A DNA stretch of 33,800 nt from JANPJV01 sp031425695 (GCA_031425695.1 JANPJV010000138.1:1-33800); one strand, 5' to 3'. Positions 13,562 through 22,668 are shown, counted from the stretch's first letter. Numbers and translations are program-made. Notes: generated from the letters alone by a model not told the origin.

Positions 13562-15958
13562 TTGCCTGAACTCCACGGGAAATGGCTTGGGCTGTTGCTG
13601 GCCTTTGCAGGCCTGGCCCAGGCGCAACCGGTCGAAGTGGTCACGGCGCGGCTGGATCCGCCGGCCACCGGCACCGGCGCACCGGGCGACAACTTCGGCA
13701 TTGCGGTCGCTGCCGCGGGCAATCGCGCGATCATCGGCGCCTATGGCAGGATCGAGCTTGCACCCGGCATTCCAAACGGCGTGGCGCAAGGCACGGCTTA
13801 TCTGTTCACCCAGCAGGCGGATGGCAGGTGGGTGCAGTCCCAGCGACTGACCCCGGATACGCTCGGAGGCGACTCCGACAACTTCGGCGCGGCCGTCGCG
13901 TTTTCCGGGAATCTGATCGCGATTGGCGCGCCACGCCGCGAGGCCGGCGGCCTGGAAGGTGCTGGCAGTGTGTTCGTTTACGCGAGCGCCGGGGCCGCGT
14001 TCGGGCAGATCCAGCAAGTCGTGCCGCCGGACCCGGTCATCGAAGGGCGCTTCGGGGCCGCCGTGGCGCTGGCCGGGGACTATCTCGCGATCGGTTCACC
14101 CCGCGCGGGCGATGGCCGGGTCGAGCTGTACCGGCGCGGCGTCTCCGGTGGTTTCGACTTCCTGCGATCGTTCCTGGCCGAGGCCGGTGAGCCGGGGGCG
14201 GCATTCGGGCAGGCGCTGGCACTGAGCTCGACGCAATTGCTGATCGGTGCGCCACACGCCAGCGGTGGCGGCGCGGTCTACATCAGCAGCTTCGAGGAAG
14301 GGGCGTGGACCAACGCCGCACGCATGGCTTTCAATCCGTATCCCGATGGCGCGGAGCTCGGCGCTGCGCTCAGCATCAACGAGGAGGTCGCACTGGTCGG
14401 ATTGCCGGGCGCCGGTAGCGGACAGGTGCGTGTACTGGTGCGCGCGCAGGACGTCTGGAACGACGCCGGTGAGCTGCTCGCACCGGGACTGCCGGCCGGT
14501 GCGCGCTTCGGACAGGCGCTGAGCCTCGACCACCAGCGCGCGATCGTCGGTGCTCCGGGTGCGAACGGTGGCGATGGCGCCGCCTACATCTTTGCGCGCG
14601 ATGGGCTGCAGTTTGCACCGGCCCAGGCGGTCGACGTGGCCGATGGTGGCAACGCTGATCGCTTCGGCATCGCCGTTGCCAACAGTGCCGATGGCGCCCT
14701 CGTCGGCGCCGACCTCGACACGATCTATTCCAACAGCGGGCAGGGCGCGGTCTATCATTTTTCCCCCGGCATCGACGGCGCGCTGCAACTGCGCTCCCGG
14801 CTCGATACCGGCGACGGCGCCTACCTGGATCGCTTCGGCACTGCCGTCTCGGTGTCCGGCGACGTCGCCATGGTCGGCGCCTTTCTCGAAGACACGGAAG
14901 CTGGTGCGGACGCGGGCGCAGTCCACTGGTATGAACGCGAGGCCGGAAACTGGGTCCTGCGCGGGCGCATTACGGCGCCGGACGCAGACATCGAGGATCG
15001 CTTCGGCGTGGCTGTCGACGTCGATGGCGATCGCGTCGCGATCGGTGCTTACTGGGACATCGTCAACGGCAATGTCGACCAGGGCTCGGTCTACGTCTTC
15101 CGTCGCAGCGGCACGAACTGGCTGCTGGAGAGCAAGCTCTCCGCCAACGATGGGCGTGAGCGCGATCTCTTTGGTTTTGCCGTTGCGATCGAAGGCGACC
15201 GTTTGCTCGTCGGCGCCCGCGGGGCCCGCGCTCCCTTCCTGGATCAAGGGCTGGCCTATGTGTTCAAGCGTGCAGGCGGCAGCTGGGCCCAGGAGGCTCG
15301 GCTGGCGTCGCCCGTGGCCGGGGCGAACCAGTTCTTCGGCGCGAGCGTGGCCCTGTCCGCGGGGCGTGCACTCATCGGCGCGCCGGGCTTGAGCGCTGGC
15401 CCGGAGGTTCCAGGTGCCGGCGCCGCGTTCCTCTTCTCGCCGGGTGACTATGCGTTGCGGGCCAGCCTGCAGGCGCCGCAGCCACGGGAAAATGCAGCGT
15501 TTGGTTTATCGGTGAGCGCCGATCCGCAACGACTGCTGGTCGGGGCCTTCCAGGATGGCGAGGATTTCAGCGCGATCGGCGCCGGCTATATCTACCGCGC
15601 CGCGGATCAGAGCCTCGAGGCAGAGTTGGCGGCCGCCGCGCCGCAGCCCGGCGAGTTGATGGGCATCAGCGTGGCCATCGATGGCAACCTGGCGGTGCTG
15701 GGCAGCTCCGGCTTCGACCAGCTCGCACGCCCGAACGCCGGCAGCGTGCGCCTGTTCGAGCGCCGCCAAGGCGGCTGGTTCGAAAGCAAGCGTCTGGTCG
15801 CCGTGGACCCCGCCGCCGGTGATGGCTTTGGCCGGGCAGTGGCTGCGGGCGACGGCAGCATCCTCATCGGCGCCCCCGGTAAATCCCGCATCAACCCCCA
15901 AGAGGGCGGCGCCTACATCCATCCGGCCGACCAGTTGCACAGTGACGGCTTCGAGTGA
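13562..15958 (+). CDS. Secreted protein with 14 FG-GAP-like beta-propeller repeats
   Basis: 798 residues from a TTG at 13562, the only in-frame start that leaves a clean signal peptide (LGLLLAFAGLAQAQ, cleavage near residue 22). AAGG lies upstream. From residue about 38 the sequence is a run of units of 50-60 residues, each with a core such as DNFGIAVAAAGNRAIIGA or DRFGVAVDVDGDRVAIGA followed by GSVYVFRR-type strands. I count 14 such cores, enough for two seven-bladed propellers of the integrin-alpha/FG-GAP type. Such proteins act at the cell surface or outside; binding partners are unknown. The protein ends in HSDGFE, a short acidic-aromatic tail. The gene lies between the kynU-kmo operon and acmsd, on the opposite strand, and has no obvious link to that pathway. 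Confidence 0.85.
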   Translation: MPELHGKWLGLLLAFAGLAQAQPVEVVTARLDPPATGTGAPGDNFGIAVAAAGNRAIIGAYGRIELAPGIPNGVAQGTAYLFTQQADGRWVQSQRLTPDTLGGDSDNFGAAVAFSGNLIAIGAPRREAGGLEGAGSVFVYASAGAAFGQIQQVVPPDPVIEGRFGAAVALAGDYLAIGSPRAGDGRVELYRRGVSGGFDFLRSFLAEAGEPGAAFGQALALSSTQLLIGAPHASGGGAVYISSFEEGAWTNAARMAFNPYPDGAELGAALSINEEVALVGLPGAGSGQVRVLVRAQDVWNDAGELLAPGLPAGARFGQALSLDHQRAIVGAPGANGGDGAAYIFARDGLQFAPAQAVDVADGGNADRFGIAVANSADGALVGADLDTIYSNSGQGAVYHFSPGIDGALQLRSRLDTGDGAYLDRFGTAVSVSGDVAMVGAFLEDTEAGADAGAVHWYEREAGNWVLRGRITAPDADIEDRFGVAVDVDGDRVAIGAYWDIVNGNVDQGSVYVFRRSGTNWLLESKLSANDGRERDLFGFAVAIEGDRLLVGARGARAPFLDQGLAYVFKRAGGSWAQEARLASPVAGANQFFGASVALSAGRALIGAPGLSAGPEVPGAGAAFLFSPGDYALRASLQAPQPRENAAFGLSVSADPQRLLVGAFQDGEDFSAIGAGYIYRAADQSLEAELAAAAPQPGELMGISVAIDGNLAVLGSSGFDQLARPNAGSVRLFERRQGGWFESKRLVAVDPAAGDGFGRAVAAGDGSILIGAPGKSRINPQEGGAYIHPADQLHSDGFE

Positions 15959-15987
15959 GCCAGTGCACCCGGGGAACTATCGCAAGC

Positions 15988-16137
15988 GGGATAGCGCAGA
16001 TAAAGGAAGGAGCGAACAGCCTTATCCACAGATTACACAGATAAGAGCGGATTAGAGACTTTAGGGGCGGCGAGCCCACTTCTCGGCCCAGAAAAAAATC
16101 TGCGGAAATCTGCGAAATCTGTGGATAGATGCTCTGC
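15988..16137. repeat. Interspersed CAGATTNNN-type repeats, inverted pair
   Basis: The left part (15988-16054) follows the 60-bp unit seen at 2612-2671: GGGATAGCGCAGAT, AAGGAAGGAGCGAAC, then CTTATCCACAGATTACACAG, ending GAGCGGATTAGAG. The right part (about 16090-16137) reads AAATCTGCGGAAATCTGCG then AAATCTGTGGATAGATGC in the opposite orientation. A perfect DnaA-box 9-mer TTATCCACA is at 16022-16030. The gap 15959-16284 between the two convergent genes consists almost wholly of these repeats; I see no gene in it. Confidence 0.85.
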
Positions 16138-16207
16138 TTCTGCATTGGTCATTCCGATCGGACCATCCCGGGTGCGCCTTCGGCTTACCCAGGCTACAAA
16201 AGCTTCT

Positions 16208-16268
16208 GCTTTCATCCATGTCATCTGTGGATAGAGCTCTTCGCTTCTTCCTTTATCTGCGTCATCCC
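16208..16268 (-). repeat. Interspersed 60-bp repeat, near-identical inverted copy of 2612-2671
   Basis: GCTTTCATCCATGTCATCTG, then TGGATAGAGCTC, TTCGCTTCTTCC, and TTTATCTGCGTCATCCC. It aligns with the reverse complement of 2612-2671 with about four differences over 61 positions, although the two lie 13.6 kb apart. It ends 17 nt before the acmsd stop codon. Confidence 0.88.
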
Positions 16269-16284
16269 AGTTGGCGACTAACCC

Positions 16285-17295
16285 TCACACGAAGCGCGAG
16301 CGATCGGTGGCGAGCCATTCGAGGGCGGTGCCGTTGAAGATGCGTTCGCGCTGGGGGGCGTCGAGGCCGAGGCGGGCGAGGTGGGAGCCGGGTTCCTGTT
16401 CGCCCAAGGGGAACGGATAGTCGGTGCCGAGCATGATGCGGTCGGCGCCGCAGGTGTCGATCAGGAAGCTCAGGGCGGCGTCGTCATGGACGCATGAGTC
16501 GAAGTAGATCTGCTGGAGGTAGTCGCGCGGCGGCCGCTTGTTGTCGACGGCAACCAGGTCCGGGCGCATGCGGAAGCCGTGTTCGATGCGCCCGAGGGTG
16601 TATGGAAAAGATCCGCCGCCATGCGCGAAGGCAATGCGCAACTGCGGCAGGCGCTCGAGCACGCCGCCGAAGATCAGGCTGCAGATTGCGCGTGATTGCT
16701 CCGCGGGCATGCCGACCAGCCAGGGCAGCCAGTACTTCGGCATGGAGCCTGCGCCCATCATGTCCCACGGATGCACCAGCAGTGCCGCGCCGAGCGCTTC
16801 GCAGCCGGCAAAGAATTCGAACAGCTCGGGTGCGTCGAGGTTCCACTGGTTGACGTGCGAACCAATCTGCACGCCGGCCAGGCCGAGCTCGCGCATGCAG
16901 CGTTCCACTTCGCGCAGCGCCAGGGCCGGATCCTGGATCGGCACCGTACCGAGCCCGAGGTAGTGGCGCGGATGCGTGGCGCAGAGCTCCGCAGTGTGGT
17001 CATTGAGTACCTGGTGCAGCGCCAGCGCCTGCTCGCCCGGGGCCCAATAGCAGAACATCACCGGAACGGAGGACACCACCTGCACCGCCACGCCGAAGCG
17101 GGCGTAGTCATCGATGCGCTGCTGTGCATCCCAGGTGCGGGGTTCGATCTCGCGAAAAAAACTGCCGTCCTTGTAGATGCGATGGCGTCCGTCGCTGTGA
17201 TCGATGACCGGGAAGCGCGAATCGGAAAAGCGCGTCGCCAGATCCGGCCAGTCGCGCGGCAGCACATGGGCATGCATGTCGATCTTGAGGGTCAC
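16285..17295 (-). CDS. acmsd: 2-amino-3-carboxymuconate-6-semialdehyde decarboxylase (ACMSD)
   Basis: 336 residues from a GTG at 17295, which gives the usual short lead into KIDMHAHVLP; the in-frame ATG at residue 7 would remove conserved residues. It has the metal ligands of the amidohydrolase-fold ACMSD family: His8 and His10 in the first motif, the His of LLVHPWDMMG, the His of AFAHGGGSFP and the Asp of LGTDYPFPLGE. VPVMFCYWA, GVQIGSHVNQWNLDAPELF and YWLPWLVGMPAE also match the animal and Pseudomonas enzymes closely. The zinc enzyme decarboxylates the ring-opened product of 3-hydroxyanthranilate, diverting it from quinolinate/NAD toward aminomuconate breakdown. It lies 2.9 kb from kynU and is transcribed separately on the same strand. 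A -10-like TATGAT at 17342-17347 lies in the divergent gap on the grxD side. Confidence 0.95.
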   Translation of the reverse strand: MTLKIDMHAHVLPRDWPDLATRFSDSRFPVIDHSDGRHRIYKDGSFFREIEPRTWDAQQRIDDYARFGVAVQVVSSVPVMFCYWAPGEQALALHQVLNDHTAELCATHPRHYLGLGTVPIQDPALALREVERCMRELGLAGVQIGSHVNQWNLDAPELFEFFAGCEALGAALLVHPWDMMGAGSMPKYWLPWLVGMPAEQSRAICSLIFGGVLERLPQLRIAFAHGGGSFPYTLGRIEHGFRMRPDLVAVDNKRPPRDYLQQIYFDSCVHDDAALSFLIDTCGADRIMLGTDYPFPLGEQEPGSHLARLGLDAPQRERIFNGTALEWLATDRSRFV

Positions 17296-17394
17296 GGGCG
17301 CTCGCAGGCAGTGATCGAGAACGACACGACGTCGCGGCAGCTATGATACGGACATGCAGCGCGCGTCGCGCCGTCAACGCCTTGGGGTCATTCA

Positions 17395-17724
17395 ATGGAA
17401 GTGATGCAAAGAATTCAAATGCTGGTCGACAGCCACCCGATCGTACTGTTCATGAAAGGCACCACGCAGTTTCCGATGTGCGGCTTTTCGGCAGCCGCGG
17501 TGCAGAGCCTCAAGAACGCCGGCGCCAGCGTGTTCACGGTCAACGTGCTGGAAGATCCCGAAATCCGCGCGAACCTGCCCCAGTACGCCAACTGGAAGAC
17601 GTTTCCGCAGCTGTTCGTCAACGGCGAGCTGATCGGCGGCGCCGACATCGTCACCGACCTCGAAGCTTCCGGTGAGCTCGCACGCATGGTCGCCGAGTCA
17701 GGAGCCCAGGCGGGTGCGGCTTGA
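17395..17724 (+). CDS. grxD: Monothiol glutaredoxin (Grx4/GrxD type)
   Basis: 109 residues from the ATG at 17395; an ATG at 17404 with GGAAG just upstream is an alternative and would remove three residues. The family block VLFMKGTTQFPMCGFSAAAV holds the CGFS active-site Cys and the Lys for glutathione binding, followed by WKTFPQLFVNGELIGGADI (the TFPQ and GG-D glutathione contacts). CGFS glutaredoxins bind a [2Fe-2S] cluster with glutathione and deliver Fe-S clusters in the cytoplasm; they have little disulfide reductase activity. An SDR gene follows after 51 nt and then a MarC-type gene, likely as one transcription unit. Confidence 0.95.
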   Translation: MEVMQRIQMLVDSHPIVLFMKGTTQFPMCGFSAAAVQSLKNAGASVFTVNVLEDPEIRANLPQYANWKTFPQLFVNGELIGGADIVTDLEASGELARMVAESGAQAGAA

Positions 17725-17775
17725 TCCCGGAAACCTCGATTGACAGCTTGCGCGGGGCTTCGGGAGGTTTCCAGG

Positions 17776-18564
17776 ATGCTTGAAACCCCCGGCGCGGAAC
17801 TGTTGCCGCCGGCAGCGTGGCTGGGTGCCGACCTCACCGGTCGGCAGATCCTGATCAATGGTGCGAGCGGCGGGCTCGGGCGCGCGTGCGCGCTCGACGC
17901 GGCGCGTCGTGGCGCCACTGTGATCCTGCTTGGAAGGCGAGTCGCCGCGCTGGAAAAACTGTACGACGAGATTGCCGCAAGCGGAGCGCCACAGGCGGCG
18001 ATCTATCCGTTGAGCCTGGAGGGCGCCACCCCGTCCGACTACGTTGATCTTGGTGCGCGCCTGATCGAGCAATGCGGGCGCCTCGACGGCATCGTGCATG
18101 CTGCCGGGCACCTGCATGGGCTGACCCCGATCGAGCACTTTCCGCCCGAAGAATGGCTGCGCAGCCTGCAGATCGGCTTGCATGCACCGTTCCTTCTGCT
18201 GCAGTCATTGCTGCCCGCTTTGCGCCGGTCGACTCATGCGCGGGTGCTGTTCTTTCTCGACGACAACGAGCGCACCGAGCGCGCCTTCTGGGGCGCATAC
18301 GGAGTTTCGCAGGCCGCATTGCGCGCATTGATCGGCATGGTTGCCAAGGAATGGGCAAACGAGCCGGTCAGCGTATTCGGGCTGGTTCCGGCCCCGTTGC
18401 AGAGTAATTTCCGCCGCAAGGCGGTGGTCACCGAAGATCCGGCCAGGTTGACGGCGCCCGCGCGCTACGCGCCGTTGGTGAGCTGGCTGCTCGCCCACGC
18501 GGACGCCGCCTGGAGCGGGCAGGCGATCGACGTGCGTTCGCTGCCGGAGCCGGTGCTTCCCTGA
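17776..18564 (+). CDS. YciK-like short-chain dehydrogenase family protein with altered catalytic residues
   Basis: 262 residues from the ATG at 17776, which has GGGAGGT eight bases upstream; the longer frame from 17740 uses TTG and lacks a ribosome site. The Rossmann motif NGASGGLGRA (28-37) and HAAG (108-111, for NNAG) show an NAD(P)-binding SDR fold, and the C-terminal part (TEDPARLTAPARYAPLVSWLLA) follows YciK. The catalytic region is changed: where YciK has TSSSVGR, this protein has FFLDDNER (catalytic Ser absent), and the YxxxK pair reads Y175-GVS-Q179. With Ser and Lys gone, ordinary dehydrogenase chemistry is doubtful; a binding or regulatory role is possible. The stop overlaps the MarC start by one base (TGATG), so the two are coupled. 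Confidence 0.85.
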   Translation: MLETPGAELLPPAAWLGADLTGRQILINGASGGLGRACALDAARRGATVILLGRRVAALEKLYDEIAASGAPQAAIYPLSLEGATPSDYVDLGARLIEQCGRLDGIVHAAGHLHGLTPIEHFPPEEWLRSLQIGLHAPFLLLQSLLPALRRSTHARVLFFLDDNERTERAFWGAYGVSQAALRALIGMVAKEWANEPVSVFGLVPAPLQSNFRRKAVVTEDPARLTAPARYAPLVSWLLAHADAAWSGQAIDVRSLPEPVLP

Positions 18565-19151
18565 TGGAAATCGTCTCCGCCGCGATCCTGCTGTTCCTGA
18601 TCATGGACCCGATTGGCAACATCCCGATCTTTCTGTCCTTGCTGAAGGTCTTGCCGGCGCCACGCCGACGGATCGTGCTGGCACGCGAACTGCTCATTGC
18701 CCTCGCTGTTCTGCTGTTCTTCCTTTACACCGGCGATCGCCTGCTCGCGCTGCTGCATGTACGCCAGGAGTCGGTGAGCATCGCCGGTGGCATCGTGCTC
18801 TTCATCATCGGCATTCGCATGATCTTTCCGCCGGCAGAGGGCCTCTTCGGCGACATCCCGGAAGGCGAGCCATTCATCGTGCCGCTCGCGATCCCCTGCA
18901 TCGCCGGGCCATCGACGATCGCGGCGCTCATGTTGCTCGGCAACCAGCATCCCGGACGCAACCTCGACTGGACGATTGCCGTAATCGCGGCCTGGCTGGC
19001 GTCAGCCGTGATCCTGGTCGCTGCCACCGCGCTCTATCGCTGGCTGGGCGTGCGTGCACTGGCCGCCCTCGAGCGCCTGATGGGCATGCTGCTGGTCGCC
19101 ATTTCGGTGCAGATGTTCCTCGACGGCGTGCGCGCGTACCTGGCGGCGTGA
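18564..19151 (+). CDS. MarC family integral membrane protein
   Basis: 195 residues with six hydrophobic segments. The start LLFLIMDPIGNIPIFLSLL carries the MDPIGNxP motif of the MarC/YhgN family, and IVPLAIPCIAGPSTIAALML is the second conserved half of that family. Length (about 200) and topology agree. It sits in the inner membrane; members were once linked to antibiotic resistance, which did not hold up, and the transported substrate is unknown. Start ATG at 18564 overlaps the stop of the SDR gene. No terminator is obvious in the 260 nt before the next gene. Confidence 0.9.
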   Translation: MEIVSAAILLFLIMDPIGNIPIFLSLLKVLPAPRRRIVLARELLIALAVLLFFLYTGDRLLALLHVRQESVSIAGGIVLFIIGIRMIFPPAEGLFGDIPEGEPFIVPLAIPCIAGPSTIAALMLLGNQHPGRNLDWTIAVIAAWLASAVILVAATALYRWLGVRALAALERLMGMLLVAISVQMFLDGVRAYLAA

Positions 19152-19411
19152 AGCAGTTGCGGGCTTTTTGGGCGGGTCGGCGCTCCTGACGTGCGCTCAT
19201 CGGCGGCAAGACCAGCGCGCGCGCGGGGGTCGAAGGCGCGCCGCCAGCCCGTCGAGGCAATCGTGAAGAAGTTGTTGCACCGTTTCCAAACCGTCATCTT
19301 CCGCTGTTAAACTCTCCTTAATTCCCACTGCCGTCACCTTTGAGCCTCGTGCATCGAGCGCGCCATCGGGTGACTGCGGTCCAGTCCGCAACACAAGATC
19401 AGGTAGTCGTC

Positions 19412-22400
19412 ATGAAAAATAAGCCGCAGATGAAAGCTCTGGTGGTGGGTCTCATGCTTGGCCTCATGGCCTCGCAGGGCACGTTCGCGCAGAACACCTC
19501 GTCAGCCCTCAACGGCCGCATTACGGATACCGAAGGCCGTCCGGTTGCCAGTGCGACCGTCGAAATCCTGCACGTCCCGTCCAATACGCGCAAAACCGTC
19601 GTTACCGACGATCAGGGTCGCTATGGCACGCAGGGTCTGCGTGTCGGTGGCCCATATAAGATCACCGTCACCAAGGAAGGCTTTGCGGGTGAAGCGCAGG
19701 ACGGCGTGACTCTTGCCCTGGGCGAGACCGGACAGCTCAACATCGATCTCGATCCCGCGATGACGACGCTCGAGTCAGTTGAAGTCGTGGCGTCCGCGCA
19801 ATCGAGCATCTTTGCATCCGACAAGATGGGTGCAGGCACCGAGCTCAATAGCGAAATGCTCGCGGCCATGCCGTCGATCAAGCGCGATCTGCAGGACTAC
19901 GCGCGCCTCGATCCGCGCATCTCGCAGACCGACAAGGAGCGCGGGGAAATTTCGGCGCTTGGCCAGAACACCCGCTTCAACTCGATCACGATCGATTCGG
20001 TGTCGACCAACGATACCTTCGGTCTCGAGGCGAACAACCTGCCGACTTTGCGCCAGCCGATCTCGATGGACGCCATTGAGTCGGTGCAGATCAACATCGT
20101 CAACGTCGATGTCACGCAGCGCGGATATACCGGCGCCAACATCAATGCGGTTACCAAGTCCGGAACCAACGAGTTCAAGGGATCGGTCTACGGGACCTAT
20201 CGTGATATCGACTGGGTGCGCGAGACCGATGACCGCGGTGTGGTGTTCAACGGTTTCGATACCGAAGAATCGTACGGCGCGACCTTCGGTGGTCCATTGA
20301 TCGAAGATCGTTTGTTCTTCTTCTTGAACTACGATAAAACCACCATTTCGGCACCTGGCCCGGATCTCGCCAGCGGACCGTTGAACCGCGCTGTCAACGG
20401 CATCTCTAGCACGCAGTTGGCGGAAGTCATTTCCATCGCGCAGGGCTATGGTCTGGACCCGGGTAACCTTGAGCCGGGTGCGCTCGATACCGGGGTCGAG
20501 AGTCTGCTCGGCCGCTTCGACTGGAACATCACCGACGACCACCGCGCGGCATTCCGCTTCAGCCGTACCGAACAGTCCGAAGCGATCTTGCCGGGCTTCG
20601 GTACCAACTTCTTTTCGCTGTCGAGCTACTGGTACACCCAGGGCAAGGAGCTCGACAATTACGTCGCAGAGCTGTTCAGCGACTGGAACGAGAACTTCTC
20701 GACTGAAATCCGCGCGTCTTACCGCGACTACTTCAGCACGCCGCAGACGTTTGCGCGTCAGCCGCAGATTCAGATCGACTTCGGCACCGCCAATATGCGG
20801 TTCGGTACTGAACAGTTCCGGCACCAGAACGTGTTGGAGACCAAGACCTTCAACGGCTTTGTCGCGGGCAACTGGTACTCGGGCGATCACACCGTCAAGT
20901 TCGGCGCCGACTACGAGTCGAATGAGATCTACAACTTGTTTCTCGACTCCAATTTTGGCGTCTATCGGTTCGGCAGCACTGCCGACTTCCGCAGTGGCCT
21001 GTATCGCGAGTACCTGTATCGCGCAGCGACGAGCGGCAATGTCTCCGACGCAGCAGCAAATCTGACGCTCGACAATATCGGCTTCTTCTTGCAAGACACG
21101 TGGACCGTCAACAACAACCTGACGCTCACGTACGGAATGCGCATCGACACGCCTAACGTGCAGGATCCGCCTGTGTTCAACCAGCGCTTCCTGACCGCCT
21201 TTGGCATTCGCAACGACACCACGATCGACGGTAATGATCTGGTGCAGCCGCGCTTTGGTTTCAACTACACCTTTGATGCCGACCGCCCGACCCAGTTGCG
21301 CGGTGGACTTGGCTTGTTCCAGGGTGCTGCGGCGAACGTTTGGCTGGCCAATCCGTACACCAACAACGGCCTGACCATCCAGGTGTTCGGCTGTGGAACC
21401 GGTGGGCTGGCAAACTGCCCGACGCCGCGTCCGCTGCCGTTCAGCGCCAATCCGGACAACCAGCCGCGATTGGTCGTGGGCGCCGGCGCGCCGCCGTCCG
21501 ACGTCGACATCGTCGCCTCGGATCTCAACCAGCCGTCGGTGTGGAAGGCCAACCTCGCGTTCGAACACGAGTTGCCGTGGTACGGCATGGTCGGCTCGGT
21601 CGAGGCGATTGTGACCGAAGTCGAGGACGCCGTGTTCTACGAGCACCTGAACCTGGGCGCGCCAACGCGCCTTGGCTTGGATGGTCGTAACATGTATTAC
21701 ACCAATTACGACGTGGGCCGCTACACCGCAGCCACCGGTGTTTTCAACGGTACCGCGCGTTCCCTGCGCAACACGCAGTTCCGCGAAGTCTTGCTGGCGC
21801 GTCCGACCAGCAAGGGTCACGGCGAAAACCTGACCTTGTCCTTGACCAAGCCGATGTCGGCTGAGAGCAATCTGTTCTGGCAGGTCGCCTACTCATACAC
21901 CGATGCGGAAGAAGTCAACGGCCTGACCTCCAGTCGCGCCATCTCCAACTTCGCCAGCCGCTCGATCTTCAACCCGAACGAAGAGCTTTCCTCGCGTTCG
22001 CCGTACGTGAACAAGAATCGCATCACGGCGGCGATGAGCTACCGGCACTTCTTCTTCAGCGGGTACAAGTCTGAGTTTGCAATGTTCTATGAAGGCCGCA
22101 AGGGCAAGCCCTATAGCTGGACCTTCAACAATGACATGAACGGCGATGGGCTGGCCGGCAACGATCTGCTGTACATCCCGAATCCCGGCCAGGTGGTCTT
22201 TACCGATCCAGCCGAGGCGGCGGTGTTTGCAGATCTCGTCGCACAGTACGGTCTCAACCGCTACGCTGGCGGAGTGGTGCCGCGCAACGAAGATTACGCT
22301 CCGTGGGTGCATAACATTGATATGCGTTTCTCGCAGGAGTTGCCGGGCTTCTTCGGCGACAACAAGGCCGAGATCTGGCTCGATGTCCTCAATGTCGGCA

Positions 22401-22609
22401 ACCTCCTGAACAAGGATTGGGGTCTGATTGACGAGGTTGGCTTCCAGGCCAACGGCGGACAGGCACGCAGCTTCGTGAACTTTGCTGGGTTCGACTCCAC
22501 TGGTCGCTACATCTACGACGTGGTGCCGACGCCCGAGCAGCTGTTGCGCCGCGATCGCAACGCCGAGTCGCGCTGGGCGCTGCAGTTGGGCTTCCGCTAC
22601 AGCTTCTAA
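19412..22609 (+). CDS. Oar-like TonB-dependent outer-membrane receptor
   Basis: 1065 residues from the ATG at 19412; the reading frame is open further upstream, but only this start gives a signal peptide (MKNKPQMKALVVGLMLGLMA, cleavage near TFAQ at 27). Residues about 33-110 are a carboxypeptidase-regulatory-like beta sandwich (SALNGRITDTEGRPVASATV, then GPYKITVTKEGF). The plug follows (about 130-260, with LNSEMLAAMPSIKRDLQDYA and RGYTGANINAVTKSGTNEF), then a long beta barrel ending in the aromatic outer-membrane signal LQLGFRYSF. This is the architecture of Oar proteins, which are TonB-dependent and in Myxococcus take part in protease export and adhesion. No substrate-binding partner (SusD-type) or transport genes are next to it, so the ligand is unknown. 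It is followed by a strong terminator. Confidence 0.92.
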   Translation: MKNKPQMKALVVGLMLGLMASQGTFAQNTSSALNGRITDTEGRPVASATVEILHVPSNTRKTVVTDDQGRYGTQGLRVGGPYKITVTKEGFAGEAQDGVTLALGETGQLNIDLDPAMTTLESVEVVASAQSSIFASDKMGAGTELNSEMLAAMPSIKRDLQDYARLDPRISQTDKERGEISALGQNTRFNSITIDSVSTNDTFGLEANNLPTLRQPISMDAIESVQINIVNVDVTQRGYTGANINAVTKSGTNEFKGSVYGTYRDIDWVRETDDRGVVFNGFDTEESYGATFGGPLIEDRLFFFLNYDKTTISAPGPDLASGPLNRAVNGISSTQLAEVISIAQGYGLDPGNLEPGALDTGVESLLGRFDWNITDDHRAAFRFSRTEQSEAILPGFGTNFFSLSSYWYTQGKELDNYVAELFSDWNENFSTEIRASYRDYFSTPQTFARQPQIQIDFGTANMRFGTEQFRHQNVLETKTFNGFVAGNWYSGDHTVKFGADYESNEIYNLFLDSNFGVYRFGSTADFRSGLYREYLYRAATSGNVSDAAANLTLDNIGFFLQDTWTVNNNLTLTYGMRIDTPNVQDPPVFNQRFLTAFGIRNDTTIDGNDLVQPRFGFNYTFDADRPTQLRGGLGLFQGAAANVWLANPYTNNGLTIQVFGCGTGGLANCPTPRPLPFSANPDNQPRLVVGAGAPPSDVDIVASDLNQPSVWKANLAFEHELPWYGMVGSVEAIVTEVEDAVFYEHLNLGAPTRLGLDGRNMYYTNYDVGRYTAATGVFNGTARSLRNTQFREVLLARPTSKGHGENLTLSLTKPMSAESNLFWQVAYSYTDAEEVNGLTSSRAISNFASRSIFNPNEELSSRSPYVNKNRITAAMSYRHFFFSGYKSEFAMFYEGRKGKPYSWTFNNDMNGDGLAGNDLLYIPNPGQVVFTDPAEAAVFADLVAQYGLNRYAGGVVPRNEDYAPWVHNIDMRFSQELPGFFGDNKAEIWLDVLNVGNLLNKDWGLIDEVGFQANGGQARSFVNFAGFDSTGRYIYDVVPTPEQLLRRDRNAESRWALQLGFRYSF

Positions 22610-22633
22610 GCGAAACGCGACACGCAAGAACCG

Positions 22634-22665
22634 AACGGCCGGCTCGCAAGAGCCGGCCGTTTTCT
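22634..22665 (+). terminator. Intrinsic terminator of the TonB-dependent receptor gene
   Basis: AACGGCCGGCTC, loop GCAA, GAGCCGGCCGTT, then a T-tract (TTCTTT). The 12-bp GC-rich stem starts 25 nt after the stop codon. The group II intron 5' end lies directly behind it. Confidence 0.93.
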
Positions 22666-22668
22666 TTA

